From NCBI RefSeq assembly GCF_964204645.1, contig NC_134027.1, forward strand, positions 9,970,485 to 10,034,484: a DNA stretch of 64,000 bases, given 5' to 3'. Under the pieces are notes generated by a model. It was not told the origin of the DNA. It made no database searches and saw only the letters and a list, made by a program, of their open reading frames with translations. Each line of letters starts with the position of its first letter. The first letter of the stretch is position 1. Made by a program: the position numbers and the translations under genes. This document shows, piece by piece, positions 46,336 through 58,900 of the stretch. Source of the DNA: Tubulanus polymorphus (taxonomy: Eukaryota; Nemertea; Palaeonemertea; Tubulaniformes; Tubulanidae).

Positions 46336-49300
46336 AGAAGTTCAACTAGGCGAATCTAATAACGATTCGGCTGATCTGATTTGACTACTTTATTGTGCCA
46401 AAGATACACCGTGGCTCGATACTCGCTGCCTTCTCAGAAATATCGACGAAACATATACCATAGTTCTGCACTGATTAATTAGCATAGTTATATCATTACT
46501 ACTGGTATATGAAATTACATATGTACAAATGTAATATATATATATGTATTGTGTTCGAAAAGTATATTGTAATTAATTGGATGTATATTTGTTATTAATT
46601 GTACGTGTATGATATCTTAATGTTGGTTCCTGCTGGCAGGTTGCCGACATTGTCATATTATCAATATGCAGACTTATGTTTTAGCTACTCGGCAGCGCGT
46701 GAAAGCTGAAAAATTATATTTAAGCAGTTAACATAGTTAATTCAGATAACGACTGAATCAAATGTAGTGATGTAAAAATCAAAAAATCAATAGTACACAG
46801 GCATGTCAGTAAATGAAAGTTGACAAGAATCGTTATTAATTTGTCCGGATATGATAGGCTATAAGGATGTCATAGGCTGGATTTGACTGTTGTTTCTAGT
46901 CACTTACATCAGTCAAGAGCTCAGGTCATCTGAATCAATAAGCACCTGGCAGGCATTTATAACTTGAGGCATGTGAGCTGACCTAATCATGCTTTTCAAA
47001 CTACTAGGGTGTTCTTTGGCGAGTCCTTACTTGATTCAAATCCTTGATTCAAAAAAGAAGAATTTTTGCCCGGCAGCTATATACGCATACGTGAACGTAC
47101 AAATGAAGCAGTTCATTTTGAATATATTCGACGAATTTTGTTCATAGAATAGAATACGGTAGCGTTGCTTGTACACATGTATGTTGTAATCATCTGTTGG
47201 ATCATTTTATTCGTTTCTTATTTGTAGAGAGCTCGTAATGTCAAACGCTAGGATGTGCAAGCGCTCCCTCGAGATAATATTGGGTTCGCGTAAACAACTC
47301 TTGATATTGGATGTTTCGTCCCCCGGGAAACCTGTGGTCACTGTTGCAATACCTTCAAGTGTTAACGTACCTCGGTTATCTATGTGTTGTTTTTTTTCCA
47401 ACATGAAAAAAAAAATGACCGCGAAACGCATTCCAATAAAAATGTTTGTTAAAAGTGTGGTTGGTAAGGATTCGCGTATGATGGAATCGAGTTCATATTT
47501 GCGAATATGTGTACACTCTGGTTCAGAGGGAGTTGTTATTCTGTGGGCAAAAAGTGTCCGGGTATGTAAAGCCTGCCGTGTTTTCGACAAAGTGAGAAAA
47601 GTATTCTGCAAGTGATGTTCATTCGATCAATCCATTTTGATTACGTAGTGATTTTGACACATTGGGAAGTTGGCTTGTCCGAGATTCAAATTTATTTTAA
47701 AATCATTTTTGCATTGAGTTGACCCCTTTCAAAGCGTTGAATTTTTTACTTAAGGAATTTGAGTGCATGTTTTGGCGGCGCTTTAATTCATACATTTGGC
47801 TGGTGACCTTTTGGCGGTGTTTTCGTGAAAAGACGCAATTTGCAAATGAAACATATTTTCCGAGTGATATTATCAGTTCAAATCTCGTTTATGTTAAACC
47901 TAGATGCTTAAAAAATTTACAGCTAATTTACATGTAGTAGACAATTAATCTATCATCGTTACCAGTATTTCTTCGTAGAAATGAAATACATGTGCACGAA
48001 TACATAAACATGTATTTGTATATCAGACCTGTGCACCACTTTCAGGCTTTTCTCTCCTGAAGATTAGTATCAGAAACATTACAAATTTTTCCGAATCAAT
48101 TTTAATTTGATAGGCGTTACCATACTGAATGTTTGTCATCAAATTACTTTTGGTTTTGTTTAATATCGGTCAGGGTAGGCGAGTCTAATGATGTGCACAA
48201 GTGGTACATGTACATACATTCATCCTTGCCTGCTTTATCTATCTAACATAGTACATATATACAATATTTTGTTGTCTTTGCTTCCCTTCACCACAAGGTC
48301 ACCTGCTTTAAGTCTACAGCCAAATGCTAATCATTCATTGACCATTGACGTGTATTATAATGATTCATTTTGGTTTGAGCCAAATAGGGAACTTGTAGGC
48401 CATGTGCATGTAATTTATGAACTTTCCTTATTCAATTACATCAATAATACTTATTTTAGCTACCTGGGTATTAATATAACTTCAATTTGTTCATCGCTGA
48501 TAGACCATGATCTCGCTCTAAAATGGGCCGTGTTCATTTGAAAACCAGTTACCTATCTTTCATACTGGAGGTTTATGTTATTGCATTGAATGCTTTGGAT
48601 TCATCGATATAAATTTGTGATGTTAAGAAATACTCGCGTGCTATTGTCATAAACAACTGTGTAAATCATATGTCTCCAAATTGGACTATGATTTTAGTTA
48701 TGGTAAGCAAGGTATAAGTAAGATATTCCATGAATTAATTTATCAAGTAGCGGAACCCCAAAAACTATCGTATTTAATTTTTTCCCTTAAGATACTTACA
48801 GATAATGACCATATTTGATATGTAACACATTTCGCTCGTTATCCAAAATTGTCCACTGCGAACAAGATTCTATTGTTGTTAGCTTACCATAACTTCATCT
48901 CCTTATTTCAGTGGCATATATTAAGCTTTCAGCGTAGTTTTGATTGTATCACTATCAATTCTTGTACACTCTCATATCATTGTGGTTAATAATGAATTAT
49001 ACAGTTATTTTCTATGTATAAGAACTCTAGTCGTATCATCATTTTACAGTTTCTCGGTGTATTTTTCAACTATTAGTCCAATCATGCATAGTGATACTTA
49101 AAAAAAGACATAATCAGTGTTTTACAAATTTTTTATTTTGTTTTGTTAACCAGTTTATCCTCAGATGATCTCGCATTATTTTTTCAGTGATACCCCAAAC
49201 TTTTCATATGTATAATCGATGTAACGTTTATTTGACACTTTAACGGATGATTATCTAGTGATTCAGCGGTACAAATGTTTCCTCGACGTATTTATTATGT

Positions 49301-52109
49301 TTACTTTTAGTTCAGAGTGAAATCCTTCAGGATGGTTCCGAGTGAAATCCTTTCGAATGTATGACATTTAATTGAAATTATATGTACTTTCTATTTCACC
49401 ACATAATCATCGATTTTGAATCGCTCTCAATGTTGTTACATTATCGATTTCGATGATGAATTATCTTTCGTTCGCTTTTAAGAATGGTGTAACGAGTGTC
49501 AAATCGTGATTTTCCGTAGATTTTAGATGTACTTTCTGTGTGTACTCAAGTGTCGGTAATTGTACTCGAGGTGCATAGACTTTTTAAATTTTGAAGCATC
49601 ACGATCCACCTTTTGTTTACTACTGCCATTCATGCATATATAACGCTTTCTATAATGGTGCTTCTCGTGCAGTATTATGTATTTTTCTCTAAATGACATT
49701 ATTTCGTTGGTACTTTTTGACTTTGGTCTCGTGTATTTTTCACTCGCATCTCTATCATCGTTGCATGTTATCCGTTTTGTAGATAAATCAATATTATTAT
49801 ATGAAACCCCATTTGGCTCTTAAACTTGACCGTTGCAAGGATTGTTCAATTGTGCAATAAAAATGAAGATATTATTAATTGATGGATACGTTGCTCGTTT
49901 CTTTTTTCCATCATCTGGCTCGAATTTCATCGATCCTACAAGGGAAAGCCTGTCACGCATGGAGGGACAATATTACATATAAGAAGAGGCTGGTTCAAAT
50001 TCTGCAACTTCTACGTAGATTTCACAGGGACGTGTCACAATTGATAGTGAATGATTGAATATACCAGTATCAATGAACAGCTCCAGTATCACTGTATGAT
50101 ATGTTTTTATCATGCAGTTACCAGGATACTCAGACCCCTATCATTGGTCTTACTCATTATGATAAATCGTGACAAGTCCCTGTGGTAGATTCATCAGATT
50201 TACCGGTATGTAGATTAAGCTTGATGCTCTTCTACCCTTGAAGCCAGAAAGATATCACGTTTGGTTACTGTACAACCAATCGACCTAGTTTTCCCGTGCG
50301 GTCTATTTGCTTTGTTTTGTCCATTGGTTACTCCATCCCCTCCATTCTTAGACTGATCTCAAACAGTCTCACTATGCATTTAGGTGCTGGAACAAAGACG
50401 CTATGAATTGAAAAAATTGTGCGTATAATCAATGTGTTATCATCCACTGTTGATCGCTAGAGCTCAAGTTGATCCAGCACCTTATGCTACCACATGCCTG
50501 CTTTTGCAGGTAGCATTAGCTTCAACCTCATCAATACCTCACCCTCAATCAGGCCAGTAGCGCGACTGATCTTATGGGCAGTTGGAAAAGAAAACAGCAC
50601 AGGAAGGAAAAAAATCTGCATCGTGACAACAGTACATTATAGGACAAGCGAGGGACTTAATTCAATTTCTGCAAATTCATTCTTTCGGAAAGCTTTTGGA
50701 CCTTTTAGGATGTTGGGCAGTTCGTCGTTATGCTCTAAACCTACACACTATAAGCCTACCAATGAAATCCATAAGTCCAAGTCAGATTTACTAACAAATG
50801 CACACCGATACATCCTTATCTATAAAATCTTTTATTGACTGAAAAATTACGATGAAATGTCCTATTTCATTACATCAACCCCTTTAACACAATATCCATC
50901 ATATTTTCTGTTTTTAGTGGTTGGACTGTGACAGGACAAAATATTTTTCAAACGTTTTAATATTAAGTAGAACCCCATTGAACTACATAACATCAATAAC
51001 ACAACTGAACTCCTGAAAATTAACATGAATTCAATTGAGCCGATTTCAGATACGTGCCCCTTCTAGCTTTTTGGTGGTGAGACCAGACTATTCGTTGACC
51101 TATTGCATTCGCCTATACATAGGTACAGGTAATGTATACAAATAAATTATAACGGACATTAACACAACCCGGTCAACAAATTCCAAAGTATATAGTGTGT
51201 ACAATCTTCATTATCGATGGCACTTTTCACATAGATAAAGAGTTAAACATCACACGTGAACAATCTAGTACAGAATAGAAGAGAATGGAAGTCAACCAGC
51301 AGTTAGATTAAAAGATGTAAAGAGGGGTCCACAGGGACACCATGCCCATTTGGGAAGTAGTACTGAAATGCTCAACAAGATTCAACAGCACATACAGAGA
51401 CTTATAATCGAATATCTCAGACGAGTAGACTTAGTATTTACCGTACTGATATCAAATTCTTAAATGCCACGACATAAGATAAATCGAAATACGTGACAAA
51501 GACTTTTACGTCATCCGAAATTCCAGGAAACACTGATTGAAACTCAAGATTGCGTAATCAAACAATGCCAACTTATCATGATTCAGTCGTTCAGCCCTTA
51601 CCTTATGCAAAGACTTTTAATTTCATGTCTCGAGAATCTGGTATCGATTAGGTTTAAACCCTGTTACAAACCCTCAAAACTTGTAGTACAAAGCCTTGAA
51701 ATTGTCATAGAGATATCGCAATAGACTTATCAAAATTTTGTAACAACTTATCCGAGGAATAAGTTCGCAAAATGAAAAGAAAATCATGGAAAGTTGAAAT
51801 AATACGTTGAATGTTCTGGAGATCAAAATAAATTAGTAACAACACGCAAGCGATCACACCGACGAGAACACTGCATCGATTCCAAAGTGTCACTGAGCAA
51901 CGAAATGACGCGAACACTGACTGCAGTGCGGAAGTCGGTTATTGCTGAAATCAGAACCGCAAAGTTCTGCACATCACCCATATTGACCTGCGATCGTATT
52001 CTCCGCGTACTCAAAAGAGAAAATGAGTACGAAATGAACGATGAATCGAACGAACGATGGAACTGTACAAATAAAAATGTTTTTTTACATCTGCTAAATA
52101 TCTACAACA

Positions 52110-54248
52110 TTATAACTCTTCCTTCTTCTTTCGGGCGGCATACGCCTCCGGGTCGTTTTCAGGCATCAATTCCATGATACGTTTAATGTAATCGGACTTT
52201 TCTGCACATCCGCGACAGTCGGCATCCCAGTCGGAGAGTATCTTCTTCAACTCTTTCACTTTCATCTTGCGGAAGTTCGCATTCACCAAGTCGATCTTCT
52301 TCTCTGAAAGGCAATGGGTAATATTGTATATTTAGTTACTAAATCCAAATTCAGCTACTGTCACGAGAAGTTAAGCATTTGATCTGGATCAGTTGGATTT
52401 AAGTAATTCCGACCGGTTACAATGAAATCTAAAATGAATTGATGCAGGTGGACTATAAATAATATCCGGGTATGATTGAAATTAGGATTAAGTGGGTGTT
52501 AACCACGATCTCTCAACATGGCTGTGAATTCCAAGCCCTCGGGATCTAACCTTAGGTCAACCATCAACAAAACTGGATTCAGTCCCACTGAGAATAAAGT
52601 TTACAATCAAAACTTTAAGTTAATTTCCAGTGATCTAATAACTCAAAAGTCGAATTTAAACGCACTGAACCGTGAAATCGGTTTTCCATCAAGGCTTCAC
52701 TTTAGGAGTATTCAAGTTTTGAACTGAGGTCATGTACAGAAATGTATGAATAAACATACCTATACCCAGTGACATACGTATAGTCTAAGTAGGCCATACG
52801 CCAATATAGATAGAATGTTGGGGTCAATGCTATGAGATATAAGATAAGGCAATCTGAACTCATTTACTATAAGTACCACTATGAGAACTCAGTCACTGGC
52901 CGGTGTAAGCTTTTCATTGCCTAGGAAATCCTCTTCACTTCAGAGCAATCAGCAATTCAAGACATTAATTTATCTTAGACCCATGCAGTATGAAATCTGG
53001 TACAGCCTAACTCGCTTAAGTCATCATCAGACAAGTTGTCATAACAAGTCGTCACTATTTTTTGTCCGTATTATTTTCCAATTCATTCTTCTGAGTGTAA
53101 GCCATCATTTGGTTGAACATAATATGACGACCCCAACGACGACTTTGAATTTATTCAGAAATTCACAAATGTTCAGGTGTACACTTACCATACTTGAGGT
53201 CGCAAATTTGACTATCTTTTTCGTAAAGTTTCTCGCAAGTTTTCGTTGGAGGCATTGTTAAACTGACTGGACGGGTCATTACATTCAATATCGATGTCGC
53301 AGAATCTTTCGTTCCACCGATATAGTAACACTACAAGATAAGATATCAAGTTGAATGATCAAATATGATTTGAAAGCTATGGAACTAAAAATTAGTAACA
53401 AACTGAAGAAATAGTCTGGAAATTGTCGGATGCAACGAAAATGGGCAAACAAATAATACAATCGGGGGTTTTTCATTAACTAACCCTGATGGTCTTTTAA
53501 TATAGGGTCACTCACTTAATTCACTATTCATCTTCTTAAATTCAAAGTCCTAGAGATGCAATTGACTACAGAACCTTACTGGCAGTAAAAAATATCCCAT
53601 TATCCCCACTGAAGATTTATCAACAAATCAAAAAGTATTCTATTTGCGGATTTGCTTCAAAAGGAAATACCAATTGGTAGCACCAGTAAAAGACTAGTTC
53701 ATATATTCAATACATCATCAGTAATTTATTAGATGGGAACTTAAAAAAGGATGTATAGTTAAATCTTGACTACCGTATCTGATTATTTCAACTGCCAAGT
53801 AATTATTTTTCTGGGAAGCAAAATTCGGGCAGAAAAACTATTGCTTACAAATCTTTCTTCTTTGCTGCCTTTCTTCAATTTTTCACAAAACTTAACGAAT
53901 TCAGTTCTGATCTTGCTTTGATCGCTTCTGCTGGTTAAAGTTTTTTCGAACTTTTCCATCACCCCAACACATACTGAAATACAAGATATTACAAGTGAAG
54001 TTTATGAAAAAAAACTAGCAAGTAATCAATTAGACAGAAAGGAACAGTCTCGTTTTTCTTAATCGTTATACTGAGAATCTACTTTTCAGTAAAGCTATAA
54101 ACAACTATTTAGCTAGATTTTACATTTTCGTTTTGCCTTGATTTTTACCTTCACAATTTTCTTTGGTGATCTTCTTCGAAAATGAATTATCGATCAATGC
54201 ACAGATTGCAGCAACCACCAGGGCTACTAAATTCGTCGAAAACTTCAT
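52110..54248 (-). CDS. MANF: Mesencephalic astrocyte-derived neurotrophic factor (MANF/CDNF family), complete
   Basis: ER-resident and secreted cytoprotective protein, induced by ER stress in animals studied and trophic for dopaminergic neurons. Four coding exons on the minus strand: 54149-54248, 53849-53973, 53189-53330 and 52110-52303, all GT-AG and in frame, giving 186 residues (vertebrate MANF is about 180). Residues 1 to about 24 form a signal peptide ([20 protein letters not shown]). The saposin-like N-domain holds the six expected cysteines ([29 protein letters not shown]). The C-terminal SAP-like domain has [10 protein letters not shown] and the CxxC motif CRGC (C152, C155). The protein ends in KEEL, a KDEL-type ER-retrieval signal, where human MANF has RTDL. 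The start is the first ATG, directly before the signal peptide. Cav1 lies about 9.7 kb away on the other strand, and HUWE1 is divergent. Confidence 0.97.
52304..53188 (-). other. MANF last intron
   Basis: Intron of 885 bases between MANF exons 3 and 4. The other MANF introns are 518 bases (53331-53848) and 175 bases (53974-54148). No RNA gene or repeat was recognised in them. Confidence 0.8.
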
Positions 54249-54868
54249 ATTAATTGGAATGAATGAACTACTATCACTTTTTTCTGCTCACGCTGCTAAA
54301 CTGTTTCTTATATGCACCACAGTCTCATCAAGTCAACGTACATATACTTCTCAGTAACACATGTGTACATCGAATCGAAAATACAGTTGGCGCTCGATCA
54401 TTGGTCCATATCACCCACGTGTTTTTGGCGGCATTTTATTTCCGGGTTTACAGCGCTACCTAACTGACATTTCAGAAACTATATCCAATTCAATTAGCCG
54501 TTTATTACTTGCAAATATCACTCGAGGATATCGTTTCGCGCACATTCAAGAAATGAAATGATATTTCGAAATTACCAAACAAAACATCGAGTAACACTAG
54601 TCTTGTGGAAAGGAGTTAAAAGTGGAACCGTATCTGGAATCCCACTTGGTGGCAGCACTCTACACTCCTCACGATTCTCTGCGGGCTTGGCCACCGATTT
54701 TGTTCGTTTTTGAATCTTTATATGTGATGAAAAACTGAGCGTTGATTATAATTATGAGCTTGTTAGAGCCGTGTAAGCCGACAGGCTTGTTGATAATTGA
54801 TCTAGGTGTTTAAAGTGCTGCCATCTGTGAAAATTATTCATTACTCATCCGGGAACCTGGTCTTCAAC
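54249..54868. promoter_or_regulatory. Divergent MANF/HUWE1 promoter region
   Basis: The MANF start codon (54248, minus strand) and the likely HUWE1 first exon (ending 54884, plus strand) face away from each other with about 0.6 kb between. The interval contains an inverted CCAAT box (ATTGG, 54400-54404), a CACGTG palindrome (54416-54421) and a GGCGGC box near 54427-54432. It also has a YY1-like CAACATGGC at the HUWE1 end (54866-54874). No TATA box stands out on either side. Shared regulation is inference from layout. Confidence 0.5.
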
Positions 54869-54884
54869 ATGGCAGCCAACATCG
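54869..54884 (+). promoter_or_regulatory. HUWE1: End of likely non-coding HUWE1 exon 1, with a short upstream ORF
   Basis: ATG at 54869 is followed by a consensus donor (GTGAGT) at 54885. Joined to the acceptor before 55898, the frame reads Met-Ala-Ala-Asn-Ile-Gly and stops at TGA 55900-55902, so this ATG cannot start HUWE1. I infer a spliced 5'UTR; the transcription start is unknown. The intron 54885-55897 holds nothing recognisable. Confidence 0.5.
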
Positions 54885-55897
54885 GTGAGTTAGCGAATAT
54901 TTAACACAGAAAATAACTCATTCATTACGAAATTTACCGTGCTTAATTAGTTACATAGTCGTCGGTGTTCAGCTTTTCAAACGGGTTAGGGTTGTAGCCA
55001 TGCTTCCCCGTCATAGCAGTTCAGCCTGAGTTCAGGGGAAATAAGTGCGGGTTCTTGTATTGTATTTTGTGTGTAAAAAAGACGTTAGATACTAAGTCAC
55101 ACCATCATCCACCAAGCCCAGGCAATGTCCGATTCCGCTTATGTGAGACGAGAGAAGAGGCGCTAACATCAACTCGTACCGCTATTACTATTTGCAGACT
55201 GATGAACCGTCAGTTAAAAATTAAAATCAGTCTCATTAATGAGATGCCTACATGAGACAGGTTCTCCCTCTTTTGTTTTTTCTTGTGAAATGGAATTGCC
55301 TAATGAAAAGATATTTAAAATTAGAATTTAATATCCGGACAACAAATGCCAGTCATCCTTATCATTGAGATGACTAAATTTACTGAAATGAACTGAGAAT
55401 ACATGAAATATGGATAGCATTTTGGTTATTTGCCTGTTTTAGATAGATCTATCTAATTGAATTAATCATTGACTATTAATTAGTATTAGTAAAAGTACCA
55501 TGGTGCAACTGGTGTGTCTATTTTACAGTGACTTTATTTTCATTGACGTGTAAATACAGCAGTGAAGGTCAGGTTAGGCTCCACTGAATTTATGCCATTT
55601 AGGAGTTCATTGAGAGTTAGTGCCAGTATAACCATTACTGCCTATATTTTACGTATTTTGTGGACTATTTATGAAAAATTAACCTTTAAGGTTTTCTTAG
55701 ATAAGATTGTCGATCAATTGAAATAAATATTATTTTTACCGAGATGATCTGAAGTCAATATATACTGTATTTTAAAACACCTAATTATGTCAAAAGTAGA
55801 TTGATGATTTTACTTCTGCAGTGAGTTGAAATTATTATGAATGAATATTTACGACTGCAGTTCAATTTATCAATGACCGTGAAAACTTTCTTTGCAG

Positions 55898-55961
55898 GCT
55901 GAAATGTGGTTATGAATAACGTTTGTTCGTAGTTAGCTTAAATACATATAAAATCATCGAT
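55898..55961 (+). promoter_or_regulatory. HUWE1: HUWE1 5'UTR segment in exon 2 with two overlapping upstream ORFs
   Basis: Follows a clear acceptor (TTTCTTTGCAG). ATG 55904 opens a three-codon frame ending at TGA 55913-55915. ATG 55912 opens a six-codon frame ending at TAG 55930-55932. Both end before the main ATG at 55962. With the frame from exon 1 this makes three upstream ORFs, which would be expected to reduce initiation at the main start. Confidence 0.5.
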
Positions 55962-58900
55962 ATGAAGATTGACCAGTCTAAGCTAAAGAAAAGCACTTCT
56001 GAAGTGGTAGGTATTTTGAATACCTTATTACGGAAATGTATATTTTGATTTTTCGGTTCGACTTTGAACCTGAATTGTCTAAACTCTTTATTGTAGCCGG
56101 TTGATTGTAAAACTCTGATTGATAAGCTGAAATCGTGTTCAAATGATGATGACTTGCTCACTGAACTGAAAGAAGTAAAATCATGGACATTCGGAAAGGT
56201 AACTACGAGCAAAATTTAAAAATACACCTTCAGAACTAATGAGTAACCAGTAAACTCTCTCTCTCTCTCTCTCTCTTTGTACATCTCATGAAATGTTTGA
56301 TATGAACTTCAGTGTGAATTATTTCACTGGTCCGATGTCTTGGACATGTTCGACGATGTTCTGGAGAAATCGTGCAAAAAAGATGATGACAAACAGTGGC
56401 TGTTGCCCGTCGATCTGGACAACAACGCTAAAGTATGTAATAATTTGTAATAATGATATAAGATATCAGGGGCCAGTTGCTTGAAAGTTGGTTAAAGATA
56501 ACTGGCGGATAAATACCATATAGTAACAATGAACTTTTAATTGTCACTATGTCAACTATCTACTAATTAACTCGACCAAGTTTTGAGCTACTGGACCCTG
56601 ATTTATTTTTTTTTGTCAGAGATACGATTCCATCAGAGTCGATAAAATTCGAAGTCAATATAGAATATGTCTAGGGTTAATTCAGCTTAATGTTCAAGCT
56701 AGGCAAAAGTTGCCTTGTAAGAGAAAGCTTCAAAAATACTTCTAAAAAGGATATTTTCTAATTACAAAGTCTTTAATTTTGTGGTTTGGATTTAGCCAAA
56801 TAAGCCCATATATACCCTTTATTTATATTATGTACCCTAATCTGTCAAATGCATCCGACTCGTTGATCCCAACTGAAGAATTTTAGAAAAATGTCTAAAG
56901 CTTAATGCAGATGATTAATAGATTGTGGACATTTTGATCGCAGATGAAGGAGTTACTGATGCAGGTGCTGCAGTTCACAGCGCTGTTGATCGAACACAGC
57001 TTCAGTCGGCATTTGTACAACTCGATGGAACATTTAACGACGCTGATGTCATCCGGTGATATGACAATTGTTCTTGCTGTATTGAACCTTCTCTACGTTT
57101 TTAGGTAATTCATCGATTGCGGTTGATCGTTTTGATCGCGAAGTTTCGGGTTCGACGCGAATGTTATTTAATGTCTTGAAATTTTTGATTCAATGAATAA
57201 GATAAGATTTAAAATTTCCAGCAAACGGTCAAATTTCATCACACGATTGAACGCTGAGAAGAAACAAGCTCTTATTGTTCGTCTTACACTGCTAGCTGAG
57301 GTAATTTTTTGAGTTGAGGCGTGTCGCAAATTTTATCTCGTTCTTCATCTCTCCAAGTGTCTGGCTCACAATGTTGATTATAATTTCAGAGCTGGGGCGG
57401 TCGAGAAAATGGATTCGGGCTGGCTCAGTGCTGTACGGACGTCACTATGGATGTAAGTAGATAACAGGGTGACCACTTACCTGGAAATCAGGGAAAAAGT
57501 CGGGGAATTTTCTTTTCTTAAAAAAAGTGAGGGAATTTAGTAAAATAGCTAAAAATCAGGGATAAGTCATGGAAAGTTGTTAAGATTTTAGATATTATTT
57601 TCTTATTTTGAAGTGTTTCATTCTAACTATAAGAGCACTGTATCTTGATCTCCTGTCAAACCAGTGTTTGTCTGGAATAAAAATAGTGCAAAAATAACTT
57701 CTGGGTTTATGCTTTATTTTTTCGAGGATTTTATGCCTGATTATTGAAGTATAATCTACCGACATTGATTACTAAAATTTCGCTTATAGACGGGTTATTT
57801 TAAAGATTTTGATAAAACAGGCACTGTATCTTGATCTCCTGTCAAACTGGTGTTTGTCTGGAATAAAAATAGTGCAAAATTAACTTCTGGGTCTATGCTT
57901 TATTTGAATCAGAAACGTTAATTCGGGTATCTGTTTGAAGCATATTCAACATAATTTTGTAGCAGTTTAATACTAATCGGCAGTTTTAGCTGTTTTGAAA
58001 ACGATTTGAATGGCAATAATGTTGATGTACGTGTATATATTTTTCAGAATTTTCCATCTAGTGCAACTACTCTACATTTTGAATTCTACGCGGAAAGCAC
58101 AGAAGAAAAGTCGGGCAAAAAGGTAAATTTTTATTTAGTAAAATGCATCAGACCCCCTCCCTTCTTGATTCCAATTGAAGGACGCGAAGTTGAATGCTTC
58201 AGTGTTTATCAAAATCTACTAACTATAAATGAAATAATGGTGCATTGGGGATGATAATGATTTAAAAGCACTTTTACCTTATAACAATCTCAAAGCTCTT
58301 AAAGATATTTTCCCAAAGTGACAAATTAATCATAAAACTCTTAAAACCAGAAAAAATCTTAAGAGCAAATTTATAGATGAAAAGACGAATTGTGAAGGAG
58401 CTATACTGATTCAAAGCTGCCAACTGTTCCTGATTTTCAGTATTCTGTTACCATTTTGTCATGAGAAATATCGATTTGATTTGTTTATTGCGTACAAAAA
58501 TATGAAAGATGCTACTGAGGGTCTTGCAGGTTATTACTGATTGATTTGGAACCACACCTTTGAAATGCTGCTGAAAAAATTTACACCATTAATTGCACCT
58601 TTCAGAGGTTGGCAGCCCTGATGATTAGTGGATCTCCGAAATCACCGTGTTCATAAGTGCATGTTAACGATATCGTTTGAAACACTTTTTTTCTATTGTT
58701 CAATATTACAGAATGCAGCTAACATATTAAGTTGTATACATATTGATAATCTCGACCGCATCGACAAGCAGCCGGCTGTGATTATGGAAGAGCTCATCAA
58801 AACGTACAACGTGCCGCCGTCGAAACAAATGTCATTATTTACTCATATCCGTTTGGCCCACTCATTCTCGAAGTACAATAAGCGCATCCAATGCGTACAG

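Larger units (their letters stand above)
42706..52109. other. Intergenic or long 3'UTR sequence without a recognisable gene
   Basis: This 9.4 kb between the Cav1 stop and the MANF stop is AT-rich. No open frame shows family similarity, splice-linked partners or codon bias that I can support. Two palindrome-rich patches (44807-45081 and about 46120-46335) look like mobile-element remnants. A 378-base frame at 47238-47615 is open on both strands but unrecognised. A hexamer AATAAA near 49857 could end a long Cav1 3'UTR isoform. Reverse-strand poly(A) candidates for MANF include ATTAAA near 51617-51622 and AATAAA near 50829. Confidence 0.6.

Noticed and set aside
54400-54419. Possible ER stress response element near MANF (ATTGG followed by CCACG)
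   Set aside because: ERSE needs CCAAT-N9-CCACG on one strand and ERSE-II needs ATTGG-N-CCACG. Here the spacer is 10 bases and the CCAAT box is inverted, so neither rule is met. I kept the motifs only as promoter content.
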